DNA of 64,000 bases from Panaeolus papilionaceus (lineage: Eukaryota > Basidiomycota > Agaricomycetes > Agaricales), in contig JADNRZ010000013.1 of NCBI GenBank assembly GCA_015501605.1, forward strand, positions 682,001 to 746,000, given 5' to 3'. The position numbers and the translations under genes are program-made. Of this stretch, positions 24,159-34,857 are shown in pieces. How positions within the stretch are numbered: the first letter of the stretch is position 1; the number at the start of each line of letters is the position of its first letter. A model generated the notes under the pieces. That model was given only the letters and a program-made list of their open reading frames with translations, was not told the origin of the DNA and searched no databases.

Positions 24159-25255
24159 GTTTTTCTTCATAAGCGCTCCCACAAAGGCAGTGACATCATC
24201 AAACTTGCCTTTCACAGAGGCGAAGACCCGTGGCAGTGTTGAGTTCAGCGCACACAGTTTACTGAGGAGAGAGGATGAATGTGAAAAGCTTGGGTGGTAA
24301 GAGTACCTTTTTTTCCTAGTGACCGTGGAGTGGGACGCAATTTACTGTCGTGGTCCGACTGCAGGAGACTGGAGATATTCATTGTTCAAAATGTCTCATT
24401 GTCCACTAAGTATCCCTTGTTTTATCACGCTACAAGCATCATGAAAATTTCTATATCTGGTACAGGTTATGGATATTTAATGCAAGACTATACGTTCAAC
24501 TGTTGCCGGATCCGGGTGGCATCGAGCAATGAATAACTATGATTGGTGTAATTCATATCAAGTAGGATAAGATTATCACCTTAAGGGTGGTAGCAGTAGA
24601 GATTTGAACGATACACGGGTGTGATGGTTAAAGCCATCCAGAATACCGGAGTTTTTTTTCGCTCTTAGATGGGAAGTATTAGAGGATTACTTTACAGAGA
24701 TTTGTACGCTCGAATGAAAATATCAAGGAAATAAACCCAATAATTTATCGCTGAGAAAGTCGCTTTCATGACGGCGCCAAGGCCAACGATGGGAATGGGT
24801 TTTCATGACGGAGTTGGGAACGATTATGGAAGTAATCATCCCATGACTTAACGGTGTCTATTGGCTTGATTAGAGGACTCTCGTCTAGCCAGACATAACA
24901 CTTTTTCGTGTAAACCACTTGTAAGGTTCAATCGCCACCGTTGATAATTGAGGAGTCGGCGTTCTTTCTCATTCCTGCGCCACCAAAAATTAACGAGAAG
25001 TTGCTGAGAGGGTCTGACCCTGGTCTCTTGGGAGTTGGATGGCCGTGTCCACGGAAAGCAAGGAGGGTATGTACTTAGCCAATGCAACGGAGAAGAAAGG
25101 TCACCGCAGTTGGGTTTGGGACAAACAAAGGTCTATGGTAACGATTATGCGGCCGTCCAGGAATATCCAACAGTGCAGCAAGGTTCATCATTCGCCTGTT
25201 GAGTGACCATCACTGCCCGTAAAGAATCCGAGCTCCCAGTCCTGCCTTGTCGGTA

Positions 25256-25965
25256 CTATATAAGGTCACGATGTGCAAAGGTATCACAATGTGCAAAATT
25301 TTGTAGACAGCCGTTTTTGCATACCTTCCCATTGCTCTAAAAATATGAAAAAAAAGGAGTCATAATTGCGAGCATGTAGGCTACATGTCTATGTAGTTAA
25401 ATTTGTGGGAAAAAAAAATACGGGTTGAGAGCATGCAAATTCCATGCATGATCGTGATTGATCACCCCCAGTGCTGCTTCAAAATATAGTACAACAATGC
25501 ACGAGGCTCTCGAAATTTGAGAGTGTAATCTATTTTCAATCATATTTTATAAAACCAATTTCTCCGGTGGTGATTGAGGTGGATGCTCATCCTAAAATTC
25601 AGAATCTTGCAAAACAGCAGGAAGCGTGACATTTGCACCTCTTAACCCCTGAATTCAGGGTTTGAAGGTCATATTTGGGTTTTCTCCGACTCTCACTTAA
25701 CCCACGTCACGGTCAACCTCGCAGCCAATGGGAGAATCTTGTCAATGTGACATTTTCGTGACCAGAATTTTGCACATCGTGAATCCTTGCTCAAATTCTC
25801 GGTCATGGCCCGATAGCCCAGGTAGCTTTTCAAATATTTTAAACTTTTAACGGTATATGAAGATTGTATTTTAGAACCATCATGTAAAATCCTGGCCCTC
25901 AGGATGAAGAAATGAGAGAGGAATTCACGATTTCCAAAAATTTTGCAATTCCCGGCCACATATAG
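25256..25965. mobile_element. Candidate MITE with TA target duplication and imperfect terminal inverted repeats
   Basis: The left end CTATATAAGGTCACGATGTG and the inverted right end CTATATGTGGCCGGGAATTG are similar, are both soon followed by TGCAAA, and are each flanked by TA (25254-25255 and 25966-25967), the target-site pattern of Tc1/mariner-type elements. TGCAAAATT recurs near both ends in opposite orientation (about 25293 on plus; about 25765 and 25940 on minus). The interior has many short palindromes, such as CATGTAGGCTACATG near 25375, CTCTCGAAATTTGAGAG near 25507 and CCCTGAATTCAGGG near 25650. No transposase is visible; a 710-bp non-autonomous element is inferred. The terminal repeats match at only about 17 of 28 positions, so this is tentative. 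Confidence 0.4.
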
Positions 25966-27021
25966 TAAGCATCAGGGCAACGATTAGAGAATTTGAAGGG
26001 GTGCAGAAGTGGGGTACTAACAGTAGCCATCAGCCAATGTCCGTTTAGAGTTTATCGAACAAAGCAAGGATAAGTCGAAAGATGTAATGAGAGAGCGGCG
26101 GAAGTTGGAGGTGCTCCCATGTGCGTCCATTCTATCCCTTACACCAATAAAATCATTCTTGCACCCAAGGACCGGTGCCACATCATCATACCATCCTCAA
26201 GGAGAAATATAGACGATAGTCCTTTGTTGTTGATCATAACTAGCCAGACAGTCGGTAACTCTGGTTCAAAGACTGCAGTATCCCCAGAGTTCTTCGAGGT
26301 CAGTGTTCACATTCCGCACGGCGCCACCAGGTTACACTTGGAGGTCATACCCCCATCGTTACTCTGCTCCGCCGCATTGTCATTCCAAAGTGTTTCAATC
26401 AGCGGATGAACAGCGATGTTCCAAGTCGAGTCCGAATCAACAGAAAGCAAGCTACAAATGTCATCAGCATCAGGTTCGAGTTCAAGCTGTGAGATGATGG
26501 CAAATGTGAAGAGCAATGCAACCGACTAACCCTGAAAACACATTGTTTACAATTCGCCATGCTGCATGTAAGATAAAAATCAATTTATGTAATTATCCTG
26601 TTGCATTGAGGCCCGTTTGCCCGTGTTGTCTAGACTTTTAGCTTGAACACTGCTTTGGTCGAAGGAGTCCGACGCGTGTTCTAATTAGGAATACGTCGAC
26701 GCGCCGCCGATCGCGTCACACTGTTATACGACCCCTATTTGCGCTCTTCGCGTGAATTTGTCAGTGTCTGAGTTCCGACATCGATACAGTTTAGCAGCTG
26801 CAACCCCTAAAAACTTGCACGCGACCCTCATTTTGTTCTACAATACTACAGGTTTAGTCAAGATGGCTTGTGAAATCGATACCATGGACCCTGCTCGAGT
26901 TAGTTGCACACTTCGAGCATTCGGCGGCTCACTTTTCGAATTGAAATTCAAATGGTCCGCTCGTCCATATTGCTCTCTGTTGCTACATAATGCGCTAAAG
27001 ATATAGCGGTAAGGGGATTAG

Positions 27022-27036
27022 GGTGCCTTTGGCACC
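27022..27036. repeat. Hairpin GGTGCC-TTT-GGCACC
   Basis: Perfect 6-bp arms with a 3-nt loop in otherwise featureless DNA. Short enough to be chance. Confidence 0.4.
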
Positions 27037-27629
27037 ATGAGGTCAGAGGAATGGGGGGTCGAACCCAACTTACGGTGCACTCTGTTCACCGCGGCAGGTT
27101 GAGGTATCGAAGGTCTGCTTCGAACGTCTCATCTGAATCAAATGTAACAAATGCAACTCAGATGGGGTGCGTACCCTCCTACCAGAAGCGCTGACGTAGC
27201 ACCCAACAATAACATGAATCGAGAAAATTCAAGATCATCAGAGGATGAACACTTTGTTTCAAAAATGGATGGCTATTTTTGTTTTTTAGTGTTCAACGCC
27301 ATGTGTTCAACACCCCTGAAAGCTAACTACATTCTACGCTGTCAATGTCAGAAACCTTGAGCGTGGGCTCGTTGTTGGGTCAGTGAAAGACAGCCTTTTG
27401 GGATAATGAATTCGAACGGCGTAGTGACCTGTTTGGTAAATGTGAATGATGTGCTGCATCATGATTTTTATTTTTATTGTTATGATTGTTTTCTCTCTAC
27501 TTGGGTGATCACGTCAATGCTTCGGACCATCAACCATCCATATCATACGAGGGTGTCCCTGTTTTGGTGCATGAACATGACGAGTATAGTTTTATAACCC
27601 GCGGTGATAGCTACTACCCTGCCAGTGGT

Positions 27630-27650
27630 CATAGCGCTGATAGCGCTATG
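27630..27650. repeat. Perfect hairpin, 9-bp arms CATAGCGCT/AGCGCTATG
   Basis: Nine perfectly paired bases around a GAT loop. Each arm also contains AGCGCT, itself a palindrome. No adjoining gene. Confidence 0.6.
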
Positions 27651-30273
27651 CTAATCACTCCGAAAGGCTCATGATACTTCTATCCGTCATATGCTTGATT
27701 CAGATTTCAGTCCTCCTGCATCCGTAATTTGTACGTATCCTAAGTTTTTCGAGTACACATGATGCTTGTACACCACACCACATGATAATCTATTAATTTT
27801 ACAGTTCGAGCCACAAAGGAGCACATTCGAAGCAAAGGAATTGTCATGCAATTAAGTAAAGAGACACTTCAAATCATCAAAATGGATGGTGCGCCCCGCA
27901 TGGATTTGTGCTGCTTCATTATTATGTATTTGGAAGTTATTTACATACTTACGGTGATATAGGAGAGCCGTTACGAGGCCCTTTTGGGACTCGTTCTTAT
28001 GTTCTGGCCTTTTTTTGTGCGGTTTTTACCCATTGCATGCTCTTGTTTGCTATCAGCGTCTGAATACACTGCCTCATCAGCCTGACACATTTTGTGCAGC
28101 TATTCCCCACTGTGTGCTCTTGTTTGCCAGTGGAGAATACTCGATGCTTCCCCTGTCCGAAAGCGCTTCGCGTTTAATGAGAGTTCAATGGCTTGGGCAT
28201 CCCGAAATGGCACGCTCCAATTGAGAAACTCAATTTGAACCGCAACAGGAGCATTGCGTCCCGAATGCTGGCATTCGAAAGGGCCTCGGAAAATGCCAGG
28301 ATTGCTATGCAAGTCATGGCCCTCATCCAAGTAAGATGATAGAGCATGCGCGGCTATCCGCACCCGACCTCGGCGCTCGCTCGCCGTCCAGCCCTCTCTC
28401 TGCATCTCATCATCAATTGACGGTCATTTCGTCTTCCGGAATCCGAATCGCCGTCCGGCTTTTCCTCCCGTCCTGCCGCCACTCAGGAAAGGTCAAGGGT
28501 ATTAGTTAGCATCATGGAAGCATCGCCACTTGATCACGATCACGATCAGGTCAGTGGCGGTGTTCTTACTAATTGAGATTATGTTGATAGCTGAGGAATA
28601 AAACAAGGAATAAAAAATCGGAAAAAAAGGCGTTGATCTTGCGAACATTTAATATTTTTCCCTAATTTTCGGAATTCAATTCGTTTCGATTAGGCGAGTA
28701 AATGAGGCATTACTGTTACGGTGTCACAGCCGTTATAGCTCTGTTTTGGGCCGCAGCTGTCGACAGACGGCTGGGATGGATGTGATGGTTCCTGTGGATT
28801 AGCATTATTGAATAATTATTATTATCGGAAATAAACTATTTTCATAAATTGAACATAATAATAAATACCTAATCCATCAAAAATAAATCCGTAAAACTGG
28901 AAAATAAACACGAATAAACACGACGTTTGAGTCTTCCTTCCTGCCTGCGAGATGTAAGCATGTCCTCTGACGATGCCACTCACGATACACGAATAAGTAT
29001 GTATTGATAATACACGATAGCGGTGCAGGATAAACCAAGGAAAAACTGCCACTGCGACTGAGAAAAAAAGACTCGCAGATACAGAACGCCGTGACTCTCT
29101 CACTCCGCGGGTGCTGCTTTGGATGTACCGAGACATAGTGGCTCTGAATTGGGCACAGTGGACTGGTTGAGCCAATGTTTGGGTTCGTATGGGAGAACTG
29201 CCACCGTTACATCTACTGTTGGTATATGTAAGTAGGCGTCGAGGTGGATTTACGACCTCGATTCGTAATTCTGATACAGGTTAGATGTATGTGGTGCTTG
29301 ACCTGGAGCAGTCTGAATTCGACTTCGAGGGATCGAGGTAGGCAGACTAGACAGATCTCTGTATTCTTTCGAATGATTAGGTTTTACTGCACGTAGGTGA
29401 TGTGCAAATACGACGTTCGAGGGGACAGATAGTTTGACGTGCATCCATACATAAATGCGTCGAACACGGACATGTAAGTATGATAATGCGCTGCATCGCA
29501 CAACATCGACGTGTCGATGCAATGTTGCGTCGCCAGTGCCACTGAGAGCGAGTTAAGTTAACTGCCGAATGGTGGGTGCAGTCTTGATTTAGGTCCTTAT
29601 CGACTTGGTTATTTACCGTAATTCAATTATTGTGAATCATATATTTAGAATTCCAGAGGTGAACGACTAGCGAGGTAAGGTTTGAGTAGTTATAGGGAAA
29701 CTGAGGGAGAAAATACCTTGGTATGTTGACAGAGTACTACTTTCTTAATCCAGCCTGAGAGCCTGGCTGGAAATCGTACTGTCGTAGGTGTCCCCTAAAT
29801 GCCAAAACTGTTAACACCACCCTGAAGCAGACCTCCGAGTAAGTAGTGTGGAAGCGTGTAGAAAATACTAGAAATAGAGCGATTTGACCCATTTTGTTCG
29901 TTTAATTCTAGTTATGGAAGAGGCTGAACTCGTAGGGGTGGATGAATTGAATGCTTTCTGTATTTGGCTTGCCCATAAGCAGAATACAGACCAGTAGAAT
30001 GAGGAAAGTGGGACAGACTCGGAATAGGGCAGAACATGTACGTGTAAGTACGTGTATGTGTATACTATTTCAATCTTAGGGGCGCTAGCGGCTAAGTTAA
30101 GTGAGTGGACTTAGTGCAGTAAACGCATCGACGGAAGTGTTATACCGTGACTGTTTTGGATTCAGTACAGTTAAGGAAAGAAGGAAGGAGAGAAGGACAA
30201 CTCGAGCGATGCCAGTGGACGTCGAAGGAAGCCTACGCGGAAATCTGACAATGTTGAATGACATGGGAGTTTC

Positions 30274-30295
30274 GGAGACCGGAGACCGGAGACCG
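30274..30295. repeat. Short tandem repeat (GGAGACC)3
   Basis: Three tandem copies of a 7-bp unit, a few bases before the 22-bp palindrome at 30321. A second small tandem, (GGTGTC)3, lies at about 30738-30757. Confidence 0.7.
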
Positions 30296-30320
30296 GGTAT
30301 ATAGATGACTGTCTGTGAGT

Positions 30321-30342
30321 GCTAGTGAACATGTTCACTAGC
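30321..30342. repeat. Perfect 22-bp palindrome
   Basis: GCTAGTGAACATGTTCACTAGC is identical to its reverse complement over all 22 bases, with no spacer. This could be a dimeric factor-binding site or a cruciform-prone site. It lies about 4.5 kb upstream of the cyclin start. Confidence 0.7.
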
Positions 30343-33300
30343 TTTTAGACCGTTGGCGGTTTAAAGCAGTGAGCTAAGTATTAGTTTGCTTCCTAGCCTG
30401 AGCTTCCTATGTTCGTTGTAATCGACCCTTGATTGTCGAAATTGATGCGTCGATTGTGCGTCGAAGCCTTGTGTATTTGAGGGTGCTTTCGTGAGTTCGA
30501 TGGGATTCGTACCGGCTTTGTAGAGTCCTATAGCTCAAACTTAAGATAACATAATGCCATAACACACGAAAGAGATACGAATATAGTATGCGCGACAGGC
30601 TATCGATATATTGGTCCCTCGATGGGCCGAATGGTAAAAGTATAATAATTCTTAATTATTAACTATATAATCTCTCATACCTTTCTTTCCTGTGAAGTAA
30701 TGCGCTTGGGTAGATTCACAACTATGAGCCCTGCACCGGTGTCGGTGTCGGTGTCGGGCAGCGTCTGATAACAAGAAAGAAGTTCGATGCGCACGAGACA
30801 GGAGTACTTGAGCCCTGGGCCTGCACATTCGCATGATGCAAGTTCACCATTCATTGACCTCAAGTCCGCTTCAATCGTCTTCGTATCCATTATCAACAAG
30901 CCTTTGGCTTGCCCTTGCTTCGCAAGGGGGTCGGCGCAGGTTGCGTACTACTTTCCACACACAAAGAAGTAGGGACTTCGAGTTTAGTGGTCATTAATTA
31001 AAGATGTTAATATATTATAATTTTCACCTACATATGTATACTGTTATTTTCTCCCGCGAAGTCAGTGTCTTCGAAAGGAAAGTGGGGGCTCGCACTGCGT
31101 GCTTGCCAGTCATCAACCAATCACCAATGCACCCAACCACACAGTTAAATATTATATTCCTCTACATTGTCCTTCGACCTTGTGTGGTTTCCCCCTGTGT
31201 GGTACATATTGAGACTCGAGAGGCTCGCACTTCGCGCTCGCCTGTGGTTAACAATCTAATTCAGTCTAATTTAAATAATTTAAATACCTGCATCCAGAAA
31301 TCTCAATAGCCAGCGGCTTGATTATAAGGACTGACATCTCTCTGGTATCATCATCCGTGCATATTTTTTAAGTGATTCGTGGTCCCTTGTAAATTGTTCA
31401 AATTCATTTATCATGTCACTGGCGGTCTGTTTATCTGTTCTTTATAATGTGCCATGTTTCCCGGCTTTTTACTTGGTGGACGATATCCAAGATTAACCTT
31501 TTATTTCGGAACTTATTTTGGGTAATTAGTGTATATTGCTTGGGGAGGAAGTCCTTGTTTGGGTCAGAAGCTGCAGGGTCTGAGTGAGCGCGCACAAACG
31601 CACAAACGCACTGAAAGAGCGGGCTCATGGGCCTTACATAATCTTAGTCAGCTTAGTAATGGTCCTTGTTTTAAAAGAATAGATAGATTGTTTCAACCAC
31701 GATTGAGGCAGTGGATGAGTTGATCTCTGTCGTCTAGAGTCGGAGTAGCACAGGGGCGCTGGGAATTGGGTGGGAATTAATTTGAATTTGAATCGGAAGT
31801 GGGATGGGTATGTGTGTCCATGGGTGGTTGCGTTAAGACAACGCGCTTAGCGTCGTGTCCCGTTTATGGGTGCATATCTGGATTATATGTGAGCTCGAGG
31901 TAAGAAGGAAAATATTAAATGTGGTTTGGAGTGGTTTTTCGAATCATGGGGTTAGACGTTATGTATCAAATTCTCGTTGACTGGGTTTCTGATAGGTGAG
32001 AAATACATGGTTAAATTCCTCACTTATTCCTGGTATTCGAACCTCAAGTCAGCTGCTTGAATGGTCATTGTTAGCTTTTGATGTTGTCGCTTCGAAGCTC
32101 GAACGCATCAATCCCATCCCATTCCTTCGCATCTGGTCTCGTTTCGACTCGTCGCGTACATAACCGCACGGCAGCGGCTCCTACTCAACAGTTGAGGCAT
32201 ATTATACTTATTGCGGCAGACTGCGGAGCTGAGAATCAAAAAGTGAATCTTAATTCGTCGTCAAGTTGCTTGATTTGTTGGAATTAGGGTTGAATATGAA
32301 GTGCCATGAAAGAAGCAACAACTCCAAGAATCCGATCAGAACATGGATAATATCTCTCCGTCTTCCTGTCATTCCGTCTTCCCATTTGAATGCGCATGTC
32401 TGTTTGAGGAAGGAAGAGAAATAGGGTTGATAGCCTCGTGTGCATGAGTATCTCCAACTTCAGCTTTGATTTCAAGGCGCACGCTGTCCAAATTCATCTT
32501 TACACCGGAGCTTTTTGGTGATCGCTTGTCACTCGACTTACACAGCAATCGCACCCTCACTCGTCCTCTTGTTTGTTTGTTTTTGGGGTCGGTCTGAGTT
32601 TGAGGCGGAACTGTTATCTCCACCGCTGACTTGAATTCAGGTCTTGAGGGTAAAACGAAGGATGCGATGGATACTTACGAAGGGGCGGGGTTCTGATTTT
32701 TACAGTATGTATGGATTTCGTTGCTCTGGCTCACCCTATTCGAATGGTATACGAAGCCTTCTTTCCCATTGACATCGAGAAGACCACTGGTAATCTTTAA
32801 TTACTTGCACTTGAATCCGACCAGTTACGCGTCACATAAGCGAGCCCCTATTCCGAGTCTCAGTCTCGATGATAATTAATCTCAATTAAAATCACCTTTT
32901 TTCGATTGTTTTCCTTATTCGCCTGGACGCTATCGCCCTACAACAGCCCTATTTACAGCGACCCTACCAACATACTGCACTTCAAGTTGCCGCTCGCGGT
33001 TGTGGCTGCGGTTCGGGGCGTTTACCCCAAGGATAAAAGCGCCCCTTCCCTTCCCGCTTCACTCCGCCCCCGCATCCATTGACGGTCCCTTTGTCCGTTT
33101 GCGTCGCAATTCATTGGCGTGAACGGCCCATGGGGACCGCTTGGGTTGACGCGATGTAGCGACGAAAATTAATATTGTTGGAGCGATTTTCGCGAGGACC
33201 TGGATTCAGGAATCAACCCTAGACTAGACTCTAGTTGATTGAGGGTTTGAGTTGAACATGTTGGCAGCTTTCTGATCTCTTCTCTACGTTCAGCATGATG

Positions 33301-33666
33301 GAGTGTTCAAGGAGATATGCTGAGTTCAAACAGTGGGGTACATATATTTGAATGGTAGAATACTTAGGGTAAGTAGGCGGCGTCAAATGTACGAGATGCG
33401 ACGCGAAAAAAAAAAAGAAAAGAAAAGGATGCACAAAAGGCGTAAATAAAATAATATGTCGGATGCGTAAATTACTAACGCCAACAGCACAGTCTAAGAT
33501 TAGCCCAAGACAATGAATGAAAACGAAAAATCCTACAGAGCCCGGGGAAGGTAACGGATAGCTAGGGACGAAAAAATGAAGGGCGCAAGCTTGGAAGTGT
33601 GAAGTTGAAGGGTTGACGTAAGGTGACCTATTTAAACACCGGGATTGGTGGAGTGGTGACTCCGGG

Positions 33667-33674
33667 CACGTGGG
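33667..33674. promoter_or_regulatory. CACGTGGG motif upstream of cyclin gene
   Basis: CACGTGGG is the high-affinity form of the yeast Pho4 site. It is about 1.2 kb upstream of a Pho80-family cyclin start. A second CACGTG lies at 34440-34445. Regulation is inferred from motif and position only. Confidence 0.3.
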
Positions 33675-33684
33675 TGAATTGATT

Positions 33685-33710
33685 AGACGCGCGACGCGGG
33701 GTGCGCGTCT
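33685..33710. repeat. GC-rich hairpin AGACGCGC/GCGCGTCT
   Basis: Perfect 8-bp arms separated by 10 nt, 11 bp after the CACGTGGG motif and about 1.15 kb upstream of the cyclin ATG. It stands out because the surrounding DNA is AT-rich. Confidence 0.5.
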
Positions 33711-34439
33711 GATAAAGTGGGTACAACTGTGGTCGATTTGTTCCAGTTATCAGTTACTCTCATTCGTTAGGAATTTTAAGGTCAACGAGGATGTGCATGG
33801 TGTTTGCGAGGATTAAAATAAATAAATTTAACGAGGAACCTGAGGGGAAGGTCACCAGTGTCGGTATTTTCTTTCTTTCGCGTTTTCTCCTTTCAACAAC
33901 TTGAAGGAAACTTGCTCTGTAGATTACGATGCACTTTCAATTTCTTAGATCTGAGGGTTGTGTTGCTGTGGTTGGATAGGATGATTGATTAATTACATCG
34001 ATGGGGACAATGGGTATTTTGCGAATCGAGTGATGACGGGGTTTACGAATGACTTTGGCATTGGCCGGGGGCTCGAAGAAAGCAACGCCCTTTTTTTTCG
34101 TGATGGTTGGATGATGCGCGGTGAGATGTGCTGTCGCGAAGAAGGGCGGAGAAGGTAAAGTAAGGGAGGTGTACCATAAAGCGGGGTTAAGGAAAGGAAA
34201 GGGTAATAATAATTAGATTACATTAGATTAGTTAGTGTAATAAAGTCAAGAACAAAGAGTGTTGTGAAAGGGACGGTTCGGAAGAATAGTGGTTGAGTTT
34301 GAATATTTGAGACGGGCAGGGTGAATGTATGTAGACGGATAAATGGGACTGGCTAATTGGGGAATGCTCTGGGAAGGGCGAATGAGTGAGTAAGAAAGGC
34401 AAGCTAAATATTAGAACAAATAAAATAAAAAAGTGTGAG

Positions 34440-34445
34440 CACGTG
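34440..34445. promoter_or_regulatory. CACGTG E-box, proximal cyclin promoter
   Basis: Second CACGTG in the cyclin upstream region, about 410 bp before the ATG. It may bind bHLH factors of the Pho4/Cbf1 class; not verified. Confidence 0.3.
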
Positions 34446-34857
34446 AGTTTAGTTTCCTTTTTAAAAATTGAAATCGAGGAAAGGTTCAGGAAAGTCTCAG
34501 AGAAATCCCCGGCTCAAGAGTGCCGAACGGAACCAGAAGAGTGGGAGTGATGGGAAGAAAGAATTATTATTTTCATTAAAATATTTAGTTTTCAAAAATA
34601 AATGATTGATTTTAAATAATAATTACTTTTTTTAATAATAAAATAAGGATTAAATTTAAAAATGGAATTGTGAATTTGAATCATGAGTCATTGGATCATG
34701 ATCAAGGAACGAGAAGGGGTTGTTACTTGATTTAGAAGTGAGATGTAATGGAGATTTATAGTAAAATATAATTATTTTTATATTTCAAAGTAATAATGCA
34801 ACGACGATTCAGAGTTTTGAAGAGGGCGACTCTCTCTCTTTCTACAAAAAATTCATC

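Larger units (their letters stand above)
23965..34857. other. 10.9-kb gene-free region upstream of the cyclin gene
   Basis: No frame longer than about 117 codons and no recognisable protein. It holds a CT/CA microsatellite, a candidate MITE, several perfect hairpins, and, towards the cyclin gene, AT-rich DNA (34420-34800) with CACGTG motifs. Coding-like but unsupported ORFs are at 26119-26409 (+), 26516-26307 (-), 28405-28100 (-) and 29175-28822 (-). Part of it is presumably the promoter and 5' leader of the cyclin gene; the rest may hold non-coding transcripts that cannot be seen from sequence alone. Confidence 0.55.

Noticed and set aside
24588..24650. tRNA-like piece on the minus strand (GTTCAAATC B-box, GGCTTTAACC loop, GCTACC end)
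   Set aside because: No D-arm, no matching acceptor 5' strand and a mispaired T-stem; at best a decayed tRNA or relic.
27040..27080. B-box-like GGGTTCGACCCCC on the minus strand
   Set aside because: No A box or cloverleaf upstream.
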